Made by a program: the position numbers and the translations under genes
The notes under the pieces: model-generated
Databases searched by the model: none
What the model was told of the DNA's origin: nothing
The model's input: the letters and a program-made list of their open reading frames with translations, nothing else
Assembly: GCA_963693365.1 (NCBI GenBank)
Contig: CAVNZM010000004.1
Span: 5,394,001 to 5,458,000, forward strand
Direction: 5' to 3'
Length of the DNA stretch: 64,000 bases
Source of the DNA: Amoebidium appalachense
Lineage: Eukaryota; Ichthyosporea
In this document: piece after piece, positions 1-11,426 of the stretch
How positions within the stretch are numbered: position 1 is the first letter of the stretch
How the letters are laid out: every line of letters begins with the position of its first letter

Positions 1-78
1 CCCATCCCAACCCCCTCCCCCCCCGTCCCCGTCTCCACCCCCTTCCTACCCCCCCCCCCCCCACACACACACACACAC

Positions 79-621
79 CTCTCCGCATCCTGGTCCTTAG
101 CCTTCTTTGCCCTTTCCACCGCGCTTTCAGCCGCATCAATATCTCTCAATAATTCCAACCTCCTTTCATCCACTACCCCACGCATCTGCACTAGGAAAGC
201 GGGCCGGATGACGGGGTCTCTAAGAACGTCGCCGAGCGAAATTTTGTCAATGTCGACGGTCTGTAGGCGGTACTCGAGGGTCATGTGCACCCGCGAGTTG
301 AATTTTCGTTGGACTCCCCCGGAACCGTCGGAATGTGTTGATATGTTGCTGGTGTTGAGGGAACCTGTTTTATGGGGGGGGCAAGGGTGCAGGGGGCAAG
401 GGGGGGGGCGGGCGGGGGGGGGGGATCAGTTTGTGTGTGGATGTGTGGTCAAGAGGGTAGGGGAAGGGAGTGAGGGAGGGTGGGTGCGTGGGTGCGTGTG
501 TGGGTGGGTGGGGGGAGGGGGGGGGGGGGGATTGGGAAGTAGGAGGGAGGGTGGGTGGGGAGGGGGGGATTGGCTTTGATGTGTGTTGGGGATGGCATGT
601 GTGCGCACGTGTGTGTGCGCA

Positions 622-700
<79 letters not shown>

Positions 701-703
701 CAC

Positions 704-764
<61 letters not shown>

Positions 765-2146
765 GTGCATATATTTAGGTGTGTTTGTGTGCACGCATGC
801 GTGTTTGTGGAAGAAAGGAAATGGGGGTGGGTTGGAGGGGGGGGGGGGGGGGGGGGGGGGGGAGGGACCCGAAAAACAAGAGCAGAAAAAGTATGCGGAA
901 TATGCAAAGCGGCCTGAGAATAAACCAAAAAAACAGAATGCCACTAGAAATGGAGGGGACTCGTGGTTTAAAAAAGGGAAGTTGGTCGAGTCGTGAGCAA
1001 GTAAACGAGATTCCAAAACGATGAAATCGAGCCCCCGGGGGGGGGGGGGGGGGGGGGGGGGTCAATCGCCCGAAACGGGCAGTGTGTGATTATGTTGCCG
1101 CAGGAGCTACTGAACCGTGGAATCTGCAGAAATTTCCCACACCACATCTGACGTGCACCCCCCCCAACACACACATATTCCTTCCATTCCTTCACCCCCC
1201 AACAGATCGACCCACCCCCTATGCTCCCACTCTCCCTTTCGGCCCAACTTTTGCACATATCCTTGTTTAAAAATTTTGTTCATATGAATGCGAGTGTTCT
1301 TGTGCCATGTAAATATGAGTTACATTTTTTGGGGTGGTGATGGTGACCTTAGGTGGCAGAACAGTCAAGTAAAGAGCTAATGGGATGGTTTCAACCCTAA
1401 AACAAAGGTACGTGCAAAAAAGTTGGAGGAGAATCACCCGACGTAAGAATAAATCCAAAAAATCCTGTTTTGTTTACTTACTGAGTGTGGACTCCCGTGC
1501 CAGCAGCCGAGCCGACTGGGCCGACACATCCCCATGGGCAGCGCACATTGCATTTACCGTTGCATCTACGATTCTCCGCCATGAAAATTGGAATGTAGGA
1601 CCCCACTGCCCAGGCAAAAGCTCGCATAGAGCCCCCACCAGCGCGTCCCCGGCCGTTTGGATATATTTTCGGATTATCCCGAGAGCGGCGTGATGGCGCA
1701 TCAGTGATTGCAGCATGACGCAATGTTCTTTGGTGATGCCGCGGCGAGACATCGCTACTATTTGAGATAGGAATGAGGCAAAACATTCCAACCGGGCAGC
1801 GTCTCCGTCGACGCCGTATAGAAGCTTTGCCTCAGGAACTACCGCGTAAAGGTACTGGGTGAATTTCTGTTGGGGCAATGGATGGCGTTATTATCATGTC
1901 TAATATCCCACTCAAAACGTTATAACCCAAAACGTTATAATTTGGCCCCGAGCTTTCATATCGGTACGGACTTAGCTCGGTTTGCACATGCAACAACACT
2001 GAGTTAGTTCCATAATCGGCAACTTTTAAGGTCGATTGTGATGGTCAGATCCCCTGAGAGATTTCTTGCACCAACTTTGAGTTGGCCTTACAGTCTGATA
2101 CACGATTGCACAAAAGGAAAGAGGGGAGAGGGGAGGGGGGGGGGGG

Positions 2147-2244
<98 letters not shown>

Positions 2245-3001
2245 AACAGCCGTCGACTGATGTTACGAGCCCGGCTACTCCTTCCGCACTGCTTCTCTTT
2301 GCAACCAACCGTTCCCATTTACCTACCGTAACATCAGCCTCACGCCCCACTTTCACACACCACACAACCGTTCATGATTGCACAACCACGCATAGATACG
2401 CACCCGGCGTCATCCGGCACGCCGTGCAATACCACACTTTTTGCGCTTTTTCACACAAACACTATTATATCCCATAACACGCTGTCACTGAGATGCACAA
2501 ATTTGAATTTTTCAACTGCGCGGCGACACATTGTCCATGTCATTCACACACCTGAAACAGCATTCCGTGGCTGTGGTCCCTTAACGCCTCCACAGTTTGC
2601 GCAACTACCGCTGTATCCTCCTTCACCCATTCATACCACTGCGTTACGTCCGCTTCACTCCCCCTCCGCACGACACTCAAACTCGATATCCGGCCTCGGG
2701 AGACAACCGATAAACCGGAATTACTAACGGTTAAGGATAATAATACCCCTGTTGGTATCCTTGGGGGCAGTGTAGAATCAGAGCGCGAGCGACTTAAAAC
2801 GTTTTTGACGGTTTCGGTGAGTTTGTTTGTGAGCTTTCGTGTGGGTGTTCGTGCTGAGGTGGAAGGACCCGGTGGTAGTGAGGCCTGATGTAGAGAAATC
2901 GGGCTCTCTTCGCCCTCATCAATAATGTGTGGATGTTTCCTGGCCTGGTGGGCGTTGGCGTCAAGGGGTGCAGCCCTTGACGCGACATCTGCTGAGCTCA
3001 T
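79..3001 (-). CDS. Globin-domain protein with long N- and C-terminal extensions (partial, 3' end off the window)
   Basis: Three exons were assembled: 3001-2552, 1866-1482 and, less surely, 364-79. Exon 1 starts at MSSADVAS and encodes about 120 Ser/Arg/Pro-rich residues, then the first globin helix, ending GMLFQ at a phase 0 CAG/GTGTGTG donor. Exon 2 continues with KFTQYLYAVVPEAKLLYG and carries LMRHHAALG, whose His208 fits the proximal F8 haem ligand, followed by the G/H helices (GDALVGALCELLPGQW). The order and spacing resemble flavohaemoglobin or neuroglobin-like globins. The position expected for CD1 Phe looks like Tyr, and I see no clear distal His. Exon 2 ends at a consensus GTAAGT (1481-1476) in phase 1; reading through it instead gives a TAA stop at 1476-1474 and a 280-residue protein. 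Exon 364-79 matches the phase and encodes a helical region (SLGDVLRDPVIRPAFLVQ) weakly like an RGS domain. The globin is fairly sure; the third exon and RGS idea are inference. Confidence 0.72.
623..756. repeat. (GT)n microsatellite
   Basis: About 65 GT units with one short interruption at 700-705. It lies in the second intron of the globin gene, so the transcript reads CA repeats. G runs of 25-26 bases follow at 837-862 and 1037-1061. Confidence 0.95.
2149..2240. repeat. (GA)n microsatellite in globin intron 1
   Basis: About 46 GA units preceded by a G run. On the sense strand of the globin gene it is a (CT)n tract followed by poly-C. Confidence 0.95.
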
Positions 3002-5052
3002 CTTTGCTCACGAAAATGGTGTGATACTGTATCATATATATGAAACTGTCTATTCTGTCTATTCAGGCGTCTAAATACCTTCAAGCTCTACGGTACGTCG
3101 AACTACCTGTGCATTAAGTTGGTGCTCAGTGGAGACAGCCAGCTCCGTATACAAGGCACTCTCGACACTCTGTCAGTGATTAGTTCCTGGGCGCCTGTGT
3201 CTTGAGGATCCTTCTAAATTCTTAACTTTAAAACGTGTTACGGAATCCGCCGCAGGAAGGCTGTGCCTTCAAAAACTCCGAGAAAGAGAAAGACTAAGTC
3301 AGGCTGTAAGGCGCCGCTGAGCTCACAATGAATGTTCACTGGAAACTTAATTGAGTCTAACTTCTGGACTAGGTCTACTAGATCTCTTAACAGCTATAGG
3401 GTTACGGTTTCAGCGGGGCAAAGGGTATTTATGAAAGTGTATTGCTCAAAATAATAAACCTCTTGCTTCACCTTCACCTATCAGTAATTATATTATGCAC
3501 ATATACATGGTTCGCACCTTTGAGTTTCAACATACGTTACGCTGAGTTGAAGTACGTTTTGTAACTAAGCAATCATTCTAGACTAGCAAACGGACACTCA
3601 ACCTGTCAAGTACTTAAGTGGACATCATCCCATTCTACAACAACACATGCTCTGACTGCTTTATGGTTCCTATAGCTACCTACACCTATCATTGCTATAA
3701 AACAGGGCTTACAAGTTCAACTTTGTTCATGAGCAATGAGCAAAGCCAGTAACTGCTGAGTCGTACCCAACAGGTGGGCTTGCCAATATACCTCGGAACC
3801 ACCCTAAACTCACTGCGGGTATTCGGCGAGTCTATAAAGTTTTTTTTTTCTTTTGTAAAGTTGCAGAGATGCTCAAAACAGGTAAAAACTCTAATTTGAG
3901 GGCATATAGGGGTTGAAAATTCTCATTCCCGCTCTTATTTCCTCTTTTTTGGATGTTAAAGTGGATTATATACACTTTGCTTCGAGCTGGCATGTATGAA
4001 GTTTAATACTAAAAAAGAATTTCAAAACTTTCAAGTCTTTCCGAACTGGCAAGTCTGGCAGATTATGTTCTAAAAATCACTTTATCAGCACCGTTTTTTG
4101 TTTTTTATCTTTTATTTTCCCATCACATGGCGATTGAAATATAAAAAAACCGTTTTACCGTGAACATGATTCACCAAACAAAGCCGGCGCCATTTTCCTC
4201 TCTTTTATCAGCATATCAATAAAGTCATTATATATATATATATATATATATCGCTTTCTGTGTAAATCTTTTTCTTTTGACTTATGGCCTATGCTGAAGT
4301 CTAAGAGGTCGTTTTTATAAACTTTTTAAACACGTAGGAATGAGCTGTGCTGCATAAACCAATAGGATGTAAGCATTCTTTGCGATCCACATTCCAGAAA
4401 TAAACCGATCTCGAATCGACAGACACCGCTTCGCGCGCGCGGTGTTATGTATACGCAACTCGCAAAACCGTGGATATTCTGTTCACACATGAACAGAATT
4501 TCAACTTTTATTAACACATGGTAAGAAGTTTAAAAATATACCTAGTTTTATGTCCACGCAATAAAAGTGTGTAAACCCCTTTTTATGCATGCAGCAGGAT
4601 TCAGTACTGAAAATTCTCTCGCGGCGACCAACCACCGCCCTGGTCAAGTTTCCGTGATCCGGGGTTCGGGAACTTCCGGGATATGATGCCACGTTGTGAA
4701 AGCCTGAAACTGGTGATATTAGAAATGGCGGGAGATATTCGGATTCGCATTTACCAAAATACAACTCTAGTTTAAATCTTAATTGGTAACTGACAAATAA
4801 ACGTAATTTTTTACAATGTAATATCATATCGATTTTGTAGGCCTGCGCCGCTGGCCTGCGCTGCTGCACGGGGCCTTGCCCTTGCCCTGGCCTCCGGCAG
4901 TGTCCACGCAATAAAAAGTGTGTAAACCCTGAGCTTCAACTTGACTTCTGGGCTTGCCAAGCCTTGTTGCCAAAAAAAACAACCAAAAACGCTTGAAAAC
5001 AAACCGAGTCAGTCCCACTAAGAATCCTCTGTCCCACCGTGAAACAGACACC
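3002..5052. other. Intergenic stretch between the divergent globin and membrane-protein genes
   Basis: No exon could be supported here. The DNA is AT-richer than the flanks and mostly free of G/C runs. It holds an (AT)n tract at 4229-4251 and a duplicated 28-base segment at about 4551-4579 and 4902-4930, differing by one A. Promoters of both flanking genes, which point away from each other, should lie in this interval. Confidence 0.6.
4551..4930. repeat. Pair of direct repeats about 350 bp apart
   Basis: The segment beginning tgtccacgcaataaaa and ending gtgtgtaaaccc occurs at about 4551 and again at about 4903, with one extra A in the second copy. Neither copy lies in a recognised gene. They may be footprints of a small dispersed element. 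Confidence 0.7.
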
Positions 5053-5489
5053 ATGGCGCGCCGCCCACCCAATCTAGACCAAATCCAGAGATTTGCCATC
5101 CCAGCTCTCTTCTCTTTCCACGCTCTAATCTACATCCCGCTGAAGCTCTCCGGCCCGCCCCTGGGCGAAGAGGAAACATTGGTACCCATGTCAGCTTTCA
5201 AGCCTCCAAAGTTGCAGGAAAAGCCTTGGGATTCCTTTCGTGAGGCGTTTGACCCTAGCACTATCACCGTTCCTCTCTCGGTAGCCTTCGGTTGGCCACT
5301 TTTGAGAACGGTAGTTCGTTTTTCAACAGGAACAAGAAGGAATGGGTTTAAGGTGGTTGTTCCCTCCGGTGGTGCGCTTGCGAGAGCAGGGGGAGCCGGG
5401 TTGGCAGTTGCTAGTTTGATAGTGACGGACGTGGCGGCGTGGTATTGGAGGAAGGAGAGATATGGGCTGGACTACATAAAAATAAGTGA

Positions 5490-5558
<69 letters not shown>

Positions 5559-5561
5559 CCT

Positions 5562-5626
<65 letters not shown>

Positions 5627-5728
5627 CCCCCCCCCCCTCTCTCCCTCTTTCTCTCCCTCTCTCTCTCTCTCTCTCTCCCCCCCCCCCCCCCCCCTCTCTC
5701 TCTCTCCCTCCCTCCCTCCCTCCCTGTC

Positions 5729-5770
<42 letters not shown>

Positions 5771-6357
5771 TGTCTCTCTGTGTGTGTGCGGGCCAGCGCC
5801 GGGGGAGGGGGGAGGGGGGGGGGGAGAGGGTGGTTGGAGGGGTACCAGTGATATGGAAACAAAGGGTTTGTATCTATTGGAGGCCTAGAGTGGATTACTG
5901 TTATGCAAATGGGTTAAGAGTTGAGGGGGGGACTGGTGGGTGGTTTATGGGAAAGGAAAGGGTGGGCAAAAGTGGGGAGGGGGGAGGGGGGAGGGGACAC
6001 AGGAGGGATCGAGCAAAGGGTGTGTGTGTGGGGGGGGGGGGGGGGGGGGGGGGGGAGGGGGGGGGGTTATGGGAGGGGGAGGGGAGGGGTAGGGAGAGAG
6101 TGGTACTAGTAAGTTTATTTAAGAAGCGCAATAAGAGGTTTTGTGTTTCAGTGTTGGAGCATGTGATATGTCTTTGGTGGCAGTGGCGGTGGTGGTGCTT
6201 GGGAAGAGGGGTGGGGTGGGGGTTGGGGGTGGAGGCTGGGAGAAGAGGCGGCACCTGGGACTTGGGGCTTTTGATTGGGGCGTGGTTGAGGAGAAGCGAT
6301 GGGGGAAAGGGGGGGGGGGGGGGGGGAAGGGAGGGGCGGGGGGGTCTCTCTCTCCCT

Positions 6358-6402
<45 letters not shown>

Positions 6403-6855
6403 CCCTCCCCCCCCCCCCCCCCCTCCCTTTCTTCCCCCGTTTCCCTCCCCGCCTTCTCCCCCCCCTCCCCCCCCCCCCCCCCCCCCCCCCTCCGGGGTGG
6501 GCTCCGGTGCAGTCTGTTTACCTTCCAACCGTCAAAGGCACAGAAGCACACATTCGAGCACACACGACCACAGATGTCTGTATACATAGACAACTCTGGA
6601 TTTGAAAGGAAACTCCCTCCTCCCCGAACACCATGACTCGTGTGCTCTTCTAGCCCTCTTTTCTTTCGTGTCATATCAGGTTCACGTGAGCCTGCGCCCA
6701 CAATTTCTATCACATCAATCAAAATTTACTTAATCTTTCTTTGTCTCATCCTCCCTCTCCCTCGACCCCATCCTCCTCCTTCCCTCCGCATTTCCCCTGC
6801 CAACATACACACGCATACGTACACACATCCTTGAGCATCACACACACACACACAC

Positions 6856-6894
<39 letters not shown>

Positions 6895-7411
6895 CACACA
6901 CACAAACACACACACACACACAGAAAAATGGCAAGAGGCCCGGCCCCACACCACCGCCGAGGACATGGAACGCATGTTCCATCAAACCGTCCTGCCCATG
7001 GCTGTCTGCTGGCTCGGCATGGGTATGACCCCCCTCCCCCCTCTCACCCTCTTCCTCCCCCCCCCCCCCCCCCCCCCCCGGATCGAAACTCAGACGCAAT
7101 TGATGACTTGGGTCCTCCCTGAGGATGGGCTCTGCTTATGACGCATACTGTGCACATGACTGATGTTGCATAATTGAATGTTTGCCTTTGCATGTGTCCT
7201 GCACCATGCTTCTCGTCGTGTATGCGTACTTCGTACCGTGTTCCGCATTCAAACCCCCCCCCCCCCCCCCCCCCCCCTTTTTGAGGATGGGCTTTACTTA
7301 TGAGTCAAACTTTTCATGTCAGGTTTGTATTCGGCAATGGATGTCAGTCGCGAATGTGTGTACTTGGAACCTTATGACGCATTCTAACCTTCCCCCCCCC
7401 CCCCCCCCCCC

Positions 7412-7444
<33 letters not shown>

Positions 7445-7815
7445 AATAATGATAATAATAATAAAAAAATTGCATAAATAAATATCTAAAAAGAAAGAAA
7501 GAAAGAAAGAAAGGGGGGGGGGGGGGGAAGGAAAGGACGAAAGAAAAGAAGAAAGAAGAAGAAAACGTCCAAAAACGAGGCGCACCTCATTACCTCCTGA
7601 ATATTACTCGTAAACCTTTATACACCACACTGTATACCCAATCCCCCCATGCGTCTCACCCCCCCCTCCCCCCCCCCCCCCCCAAAAAAAAAAAAAAAAG
7701 AAAAGAAAGAAAGAAAGAAAGAAACCCCACCCATGCACCTACCCACCAGCACGACTACCACCCAAACACCCACTCACTACCAATCCGCCCGCAACTCCCC
7801 GCCCTATCCCTAATC

Positions 7816-7850
<35 letters not shown>

Positions 7851-8146
7851 ACCCCGTCCCCACCCCCTCCCTCCCCCCCCCCCCCCCCCCCCCCTCCCCC
7901 TTCTTCTCTTCCCTTCCTCCCCCCCCTCCCCCCACCCCCCTCCCCCACCTCACCCACCCACCCACCCACCCACCCATTACAAGAATGCTCTGGGTCCCCC
8001 TTAGAGGCTGCTTTCTCCTTGTGCAGATATTATCCTAAATTCCATTGTTGCCAATGATTCGTGTGCTGTGTTCTGGACCCCCCCCCCCCCCCCCTCCCCC
8101 CCCCCCCCTCTCCCCCCCCCCCCTCCCCCCCCCCCTCTCGCCCCCT

Positions 8147-8187
<41 letters not shown>

Positions 8188-8507
8188 GCCCCCCCCTTGC
8201 CGCCCCCCCCCCCCCCCCCCCCTCTCTCTTTCCCCCTTGGTCTCTCAATCGCTTGTTTGGTCATATGCTTGCACCCGCCCATCCACCCGACCCCAAACAA
8301 CCCCCCCCCCCCCCCCATGCGCGCGCCCCTCCACACACACACACACACACACGTGTACACACACATGTACAGACCCACCCACTCACACACACGTACACAC
8401 ACGCACACATCTTCCCCACACTCAAGGGCTCGGTCTCGATCAACCACGAGCCTTCCTGCATCTTCCCCCCCCTTCCCTGCGCCCCACCCGCCCACCCGTC
8501 ACCCCAA

Positions 8508-8587
<80 letters not shown>

Positions 8588-8899
8588 TCACTCACTCACT
8601 CACTCGCTCACACTCACACACATACTCACACACACTCACACACATACATACACACATGTGCACCCTGTGAATGCGTACTTCGTACCCTACTCTGAAACAC
8701 ATTCTAACCCTCCCCCCTCCCCCCCCCCCCTCCCCCCGCCCCCCTCCCCCCCGCCCCCCCCCCCCCTGCAGGAGCCACCCCCCTCCTCCCCTACGTGATA
8801 TTCCCCGTCGCCTATTGGAAGCTCCATTGGCACTCGGCCCAGACAACCCTCAGAGACCGACTGCTCGACGTACTAGAGGCCAATCGCACCAGTTTATAA
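5053..8899 (+). CDS. Unknown 219-residue multi-pass membrane protein, three exons
   Basis: Exons 5053-5485, 6924-7022 and 8772-8899 join in matching phases (1, 1) to give 219 residues and a TAA stop. The start MARRPPNLDQ is chosen for its context ACACCATGG; an in-frame upstream Met exists at 4954. Hydrophobic stretches include FAIPALFSFHALIYIPLKL near residue 13, a Gly/Ala-rich segment ending VTDVAAWYW near residue 130, and a Pro-rich hydrophobic stretch (VLPMAVCWLGMG, then LLPYVIFPVAYW) near residues 170-195, so three or more membrane passes are likely. The C-terminus is a short charged helix (LRDRLLDVLEANRTSL). I do not recognise the family. Introns are 1438 and 1749 bp and almost wholly simple sequence. 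The first donor is AATAA/GTGAGG, running straight into (CT)n; the second acceptor is formed by a (CA)n repeat ending CAG. Confidence 0.8.
5490..6922. repeat. Intron 1 filled with compound microsatellites
   Basis: From the 5' splice site: (CT)n with C runs 5490-5727, (GT)n 5731-5769, G-rich DNA with long G runs about 5810-6090 and 6308-6345, (CT)n and C runs 6345-6490, and (CA)n 6838-6922, which itself supplies the 3' splice site. A short open stretch at 6540-6630 has no supporting splice phase. Confidence 0.9.
7056..8770. repeat. Intron 2 filled with C runs, (AAT)n and (CA)n
   Basis: It contains C runs (for example 7061-7079, 7255-7277, 7820-7850, 8078-8223), an (AAT)n tract 7412-7464, and (CA)n 8513-8582 running into an ACTC repeat. 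Short diverged duplications are also present: gaggatgggct near 7121 and 7284, and atgcgtacttcgtacc near 7219 and 8669. Confidence 0.9.
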
Positions 8900-9456
8900 A
8901 CCCTCGGTGGTTTAATGGCCAATGGTTGAGGGAGTTTAAACCGTAGATGGGTTTAATGTTGCGGTTGGTATTAAGTCCACGGTGCTTGACAGGGAATTTA
9001 ATTAAGGGGTGTAAGGGTTGATGGAGGGTGAGATGTTGTGTGTGGATGATCATAGTACACACAAGCACATGGTGTTAATGTCTACCCCCTCTCCCTCTCC
9101 CCTCCCCCCTCCCCTTCCCCCACCCCCCTCCACCCACCCATTCACCCACCCCCCAAGACATACACACGCATGTAGAACAATTCCTTAACACGAATTAGTG
9201 TAACCCTTGAATTCGTCTCAATACTTTTATTTTTTACCCAACGAAATTGTGAAAACTTTGGGCCCTTCGAGACCAGGACATTCATTCGATTTGTCAGCAG
9301 AACACGAACACAGGCAGTATATATTTTGTTTCTGGTTATCCCCATGTTAAGTATGTATGTTCTCTTTCTTTCTTTCTTTCGTTTTTTCTATTTCGTGTTC
9401 TTTCTCTTGAGTCTTCTCTTCTTTCCTTCCTTTCCTTTCCTTCTTTCGTTTAACAT

Positions 9457-9487
<31 letters not shown>

Positions 9488-9717
9488 CTTTTTTCCTTTT
9501 TTATTTATTTCATTTTTTTTTTTGATTGAATGAATCACACGAGTCCTGCACTGTGTGCAGATTATAAGTATGCCTTTGAACATGCAGCCGGGCATTCAAA
9601 AACCACATGTGCCGAGTAAATCGACCAAAAGAAGCACATGAGCACCGTGCTGTTGTTTCCGGGAAAAGTAAGGGGCGAGGGGGAGGGAAGGCGGGGGGAT
9701 GGTTGGGGAGGGGGCGG

Positions 9718-9756
<39 letters not shown>

Positions 9757-10172
9757 GGGAGGGAGGATTGGGATCAAACCCCACATGTTGGTGGTCCCTA
9801 GCCCTTCCTTCTGACAGTGTGCACCCTGGGCCATCACCCCAATGACGACTGAATTAAATTACTGCTCCCCGGGGCCCAATCCCAATCCCGAATCTCCTAA
9901 CACACCTCCCCTCCCTAACCCACCAATTACCACTGTAACGGTGGTTTCCCGGTCACGGTGCAGTTTTGTTCCCAGAGAAGTAGAACTGAGACTGCAGTGT
10001 CCTGCAGCTTCAAAAAGTTGATTCGACTACGTCTCCAACCCAAATCCCCCCCCTCCCCCCCCCCTTCCCTTCCCCCTTCCACACACACACACACACACAC
10101 ACGCGCGCGCGCACACACACACAGGGGGGCGCGGTAATCAACAGCTTGGTCCCCTGGGGCCGGGGATCGGAG

Positions 10173-10210
<38 letters not shown>

Positions 10211-10213
10211 ATA

Positions 10214-10256
<43 letters not shown>

Positions 10257-10268
10257 TTTCTACTGAGT

Positions 10269-10350
10269 ATGGCAGCAAGGCCGAGTACTTTGCATTGTTA
10301 CAAAACTCGAAGCTTCCATACTTGATTGGGATGATATGCTCGAAGACAGG
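10269..10350 (+). other. Possible orphan exon
   Basis: The plus strand reads in one frame as YGSKAEYFALLQNSKLPYLI and then GMICSKT, ending at ACAG/GTAGGT in phase 1. A pyrimidine-flanked acceptor at about 10759 could continue it for some 30 codons. No family is recognised and no start exon is seen. It could be a relic of a gene broken by the surrounding G/C runs, or chance. Confidence 0.2.
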
Positions 10351-10480
10351 TAGGTCTGAAGCTTTCCACTGCCACAACGTTTAAATATTCATGGTTTCTT
10401 ATTTCCTATTTTATTTTATTTTTATTCCATTAGTATCACACCGCACGCACACACACACACATATATAATCATTGATTTCC

Positions 10481-10482
<2 letters not shown>

Positions 10483-10549
<67 letters not shown>
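10483..10549. repeat. 67-base uninterrupted G run
   Basis: This is the longest mononucleotide run in the window. Such tracts can form G-quadruplexes and are error-prone in sequencing, so the exact length is uncertain. Confidence 0.85.
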
Positions 10550-10550
<1 letters not shown>

Positions 10551-10655
10551 GGTTTTTTACTTTTCCATATGTTTTTTTGGCCCGGGGGAGGGGGGGGAAG
10601 GGGGGCGGGGGGGTTGGGGGCAGTTGCTGTTGTGATGATTGTGGTGGTGTGTCAT

Positions 10656-10704
<49 letters not shown>

Positions 10705-11053
10705 CTTTACATTTACAGTCAACCAAACAGTGAGGCGAGATGTCTCGTTTCCTTGCAGCTCACATCATTGCCGTGTGCTCAGTTACATGTTCAATTAAAG
10801 AGAGTTTTTCGTTTTTTCCACATAATCAATGTAACGAGTAGTTTTTTTTTGGTTTTTGCAGTTTTATTCATATTTTGGCGATTCATATTTCCCAAAATGG
10901 AATGTTAGTTTTTTTGATTCTTACCATTTTATTAACGTCTTTATCCATACAAACATCTTTTGGGTGGGTACCAGCCCCCGGGAACCCACATACCTACTAA
11001 CAGTTCTATATATCCATTCTTTGCCCTGTCTGATGCCCCGATCGAAATGAAAT

Positions 11054-11094
<41 letters not shown>

Positions 11095-11426
11095 TTACTA
11101 AGCGCCGACTATTCCAGCACTCATTCGCGATCGCACTACCACTACGTGTATTTTACAAGCGAGAAACCTCTTTTATGCCTGACGAAGAATATGTGTTAAA
11201 ACTTCTATACGATGAACTCTCTTGTGTTTAAAAGCATATACGGGGGGACGGATGCAAAGCATCGCCTGCACAAAGCACCGTAGATTCTGCTACACACCCA
11301 ACACCACTATCACTCTATATACACACTGTACTTCATAGCTCTCATTTTTTAAAGAGACAACTTGAACTGGTCAACAGCATATAATTTAAACACTGTAGTA
11401 CTTGTAAATAACAATTAACCCATCTC

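Larger units (their letters stand above)
8900..11426. other. Repeat-rich intergenic stretch with weak orphan exons
   Basis: The 3' flank of the membrane-protein gene is followed by C and G runs. G runs of 67 bases (10483-10549) and 46 bases (10657-10702) are among the longest here. Two C runs fill 10174-10255, and (AT)n lies at 11059-11092. Possible plus-strand exons at about 9590-9670 and 10269-10350 end at good GTAAGG and GTAGGT donors, but I cannot join them into a convincing gene. Confidence 0.55.

Noticed and set aside
370-1065. Long frames rich in His-Thr, Cys-Val, Pro or Gly across (GT)n and G runs, here and throughout the window
   Set aside because: They are translations of microsatellites, open in several frames at once, with no conserved motif, plausible start context or splice support.
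8513-8606. Regular repeats that might suggest a CRISPR-like array
   Set aside because: There are no spacers of unique sequence; it is a CA/ACTC microsatellite in a eukaryotic intron.
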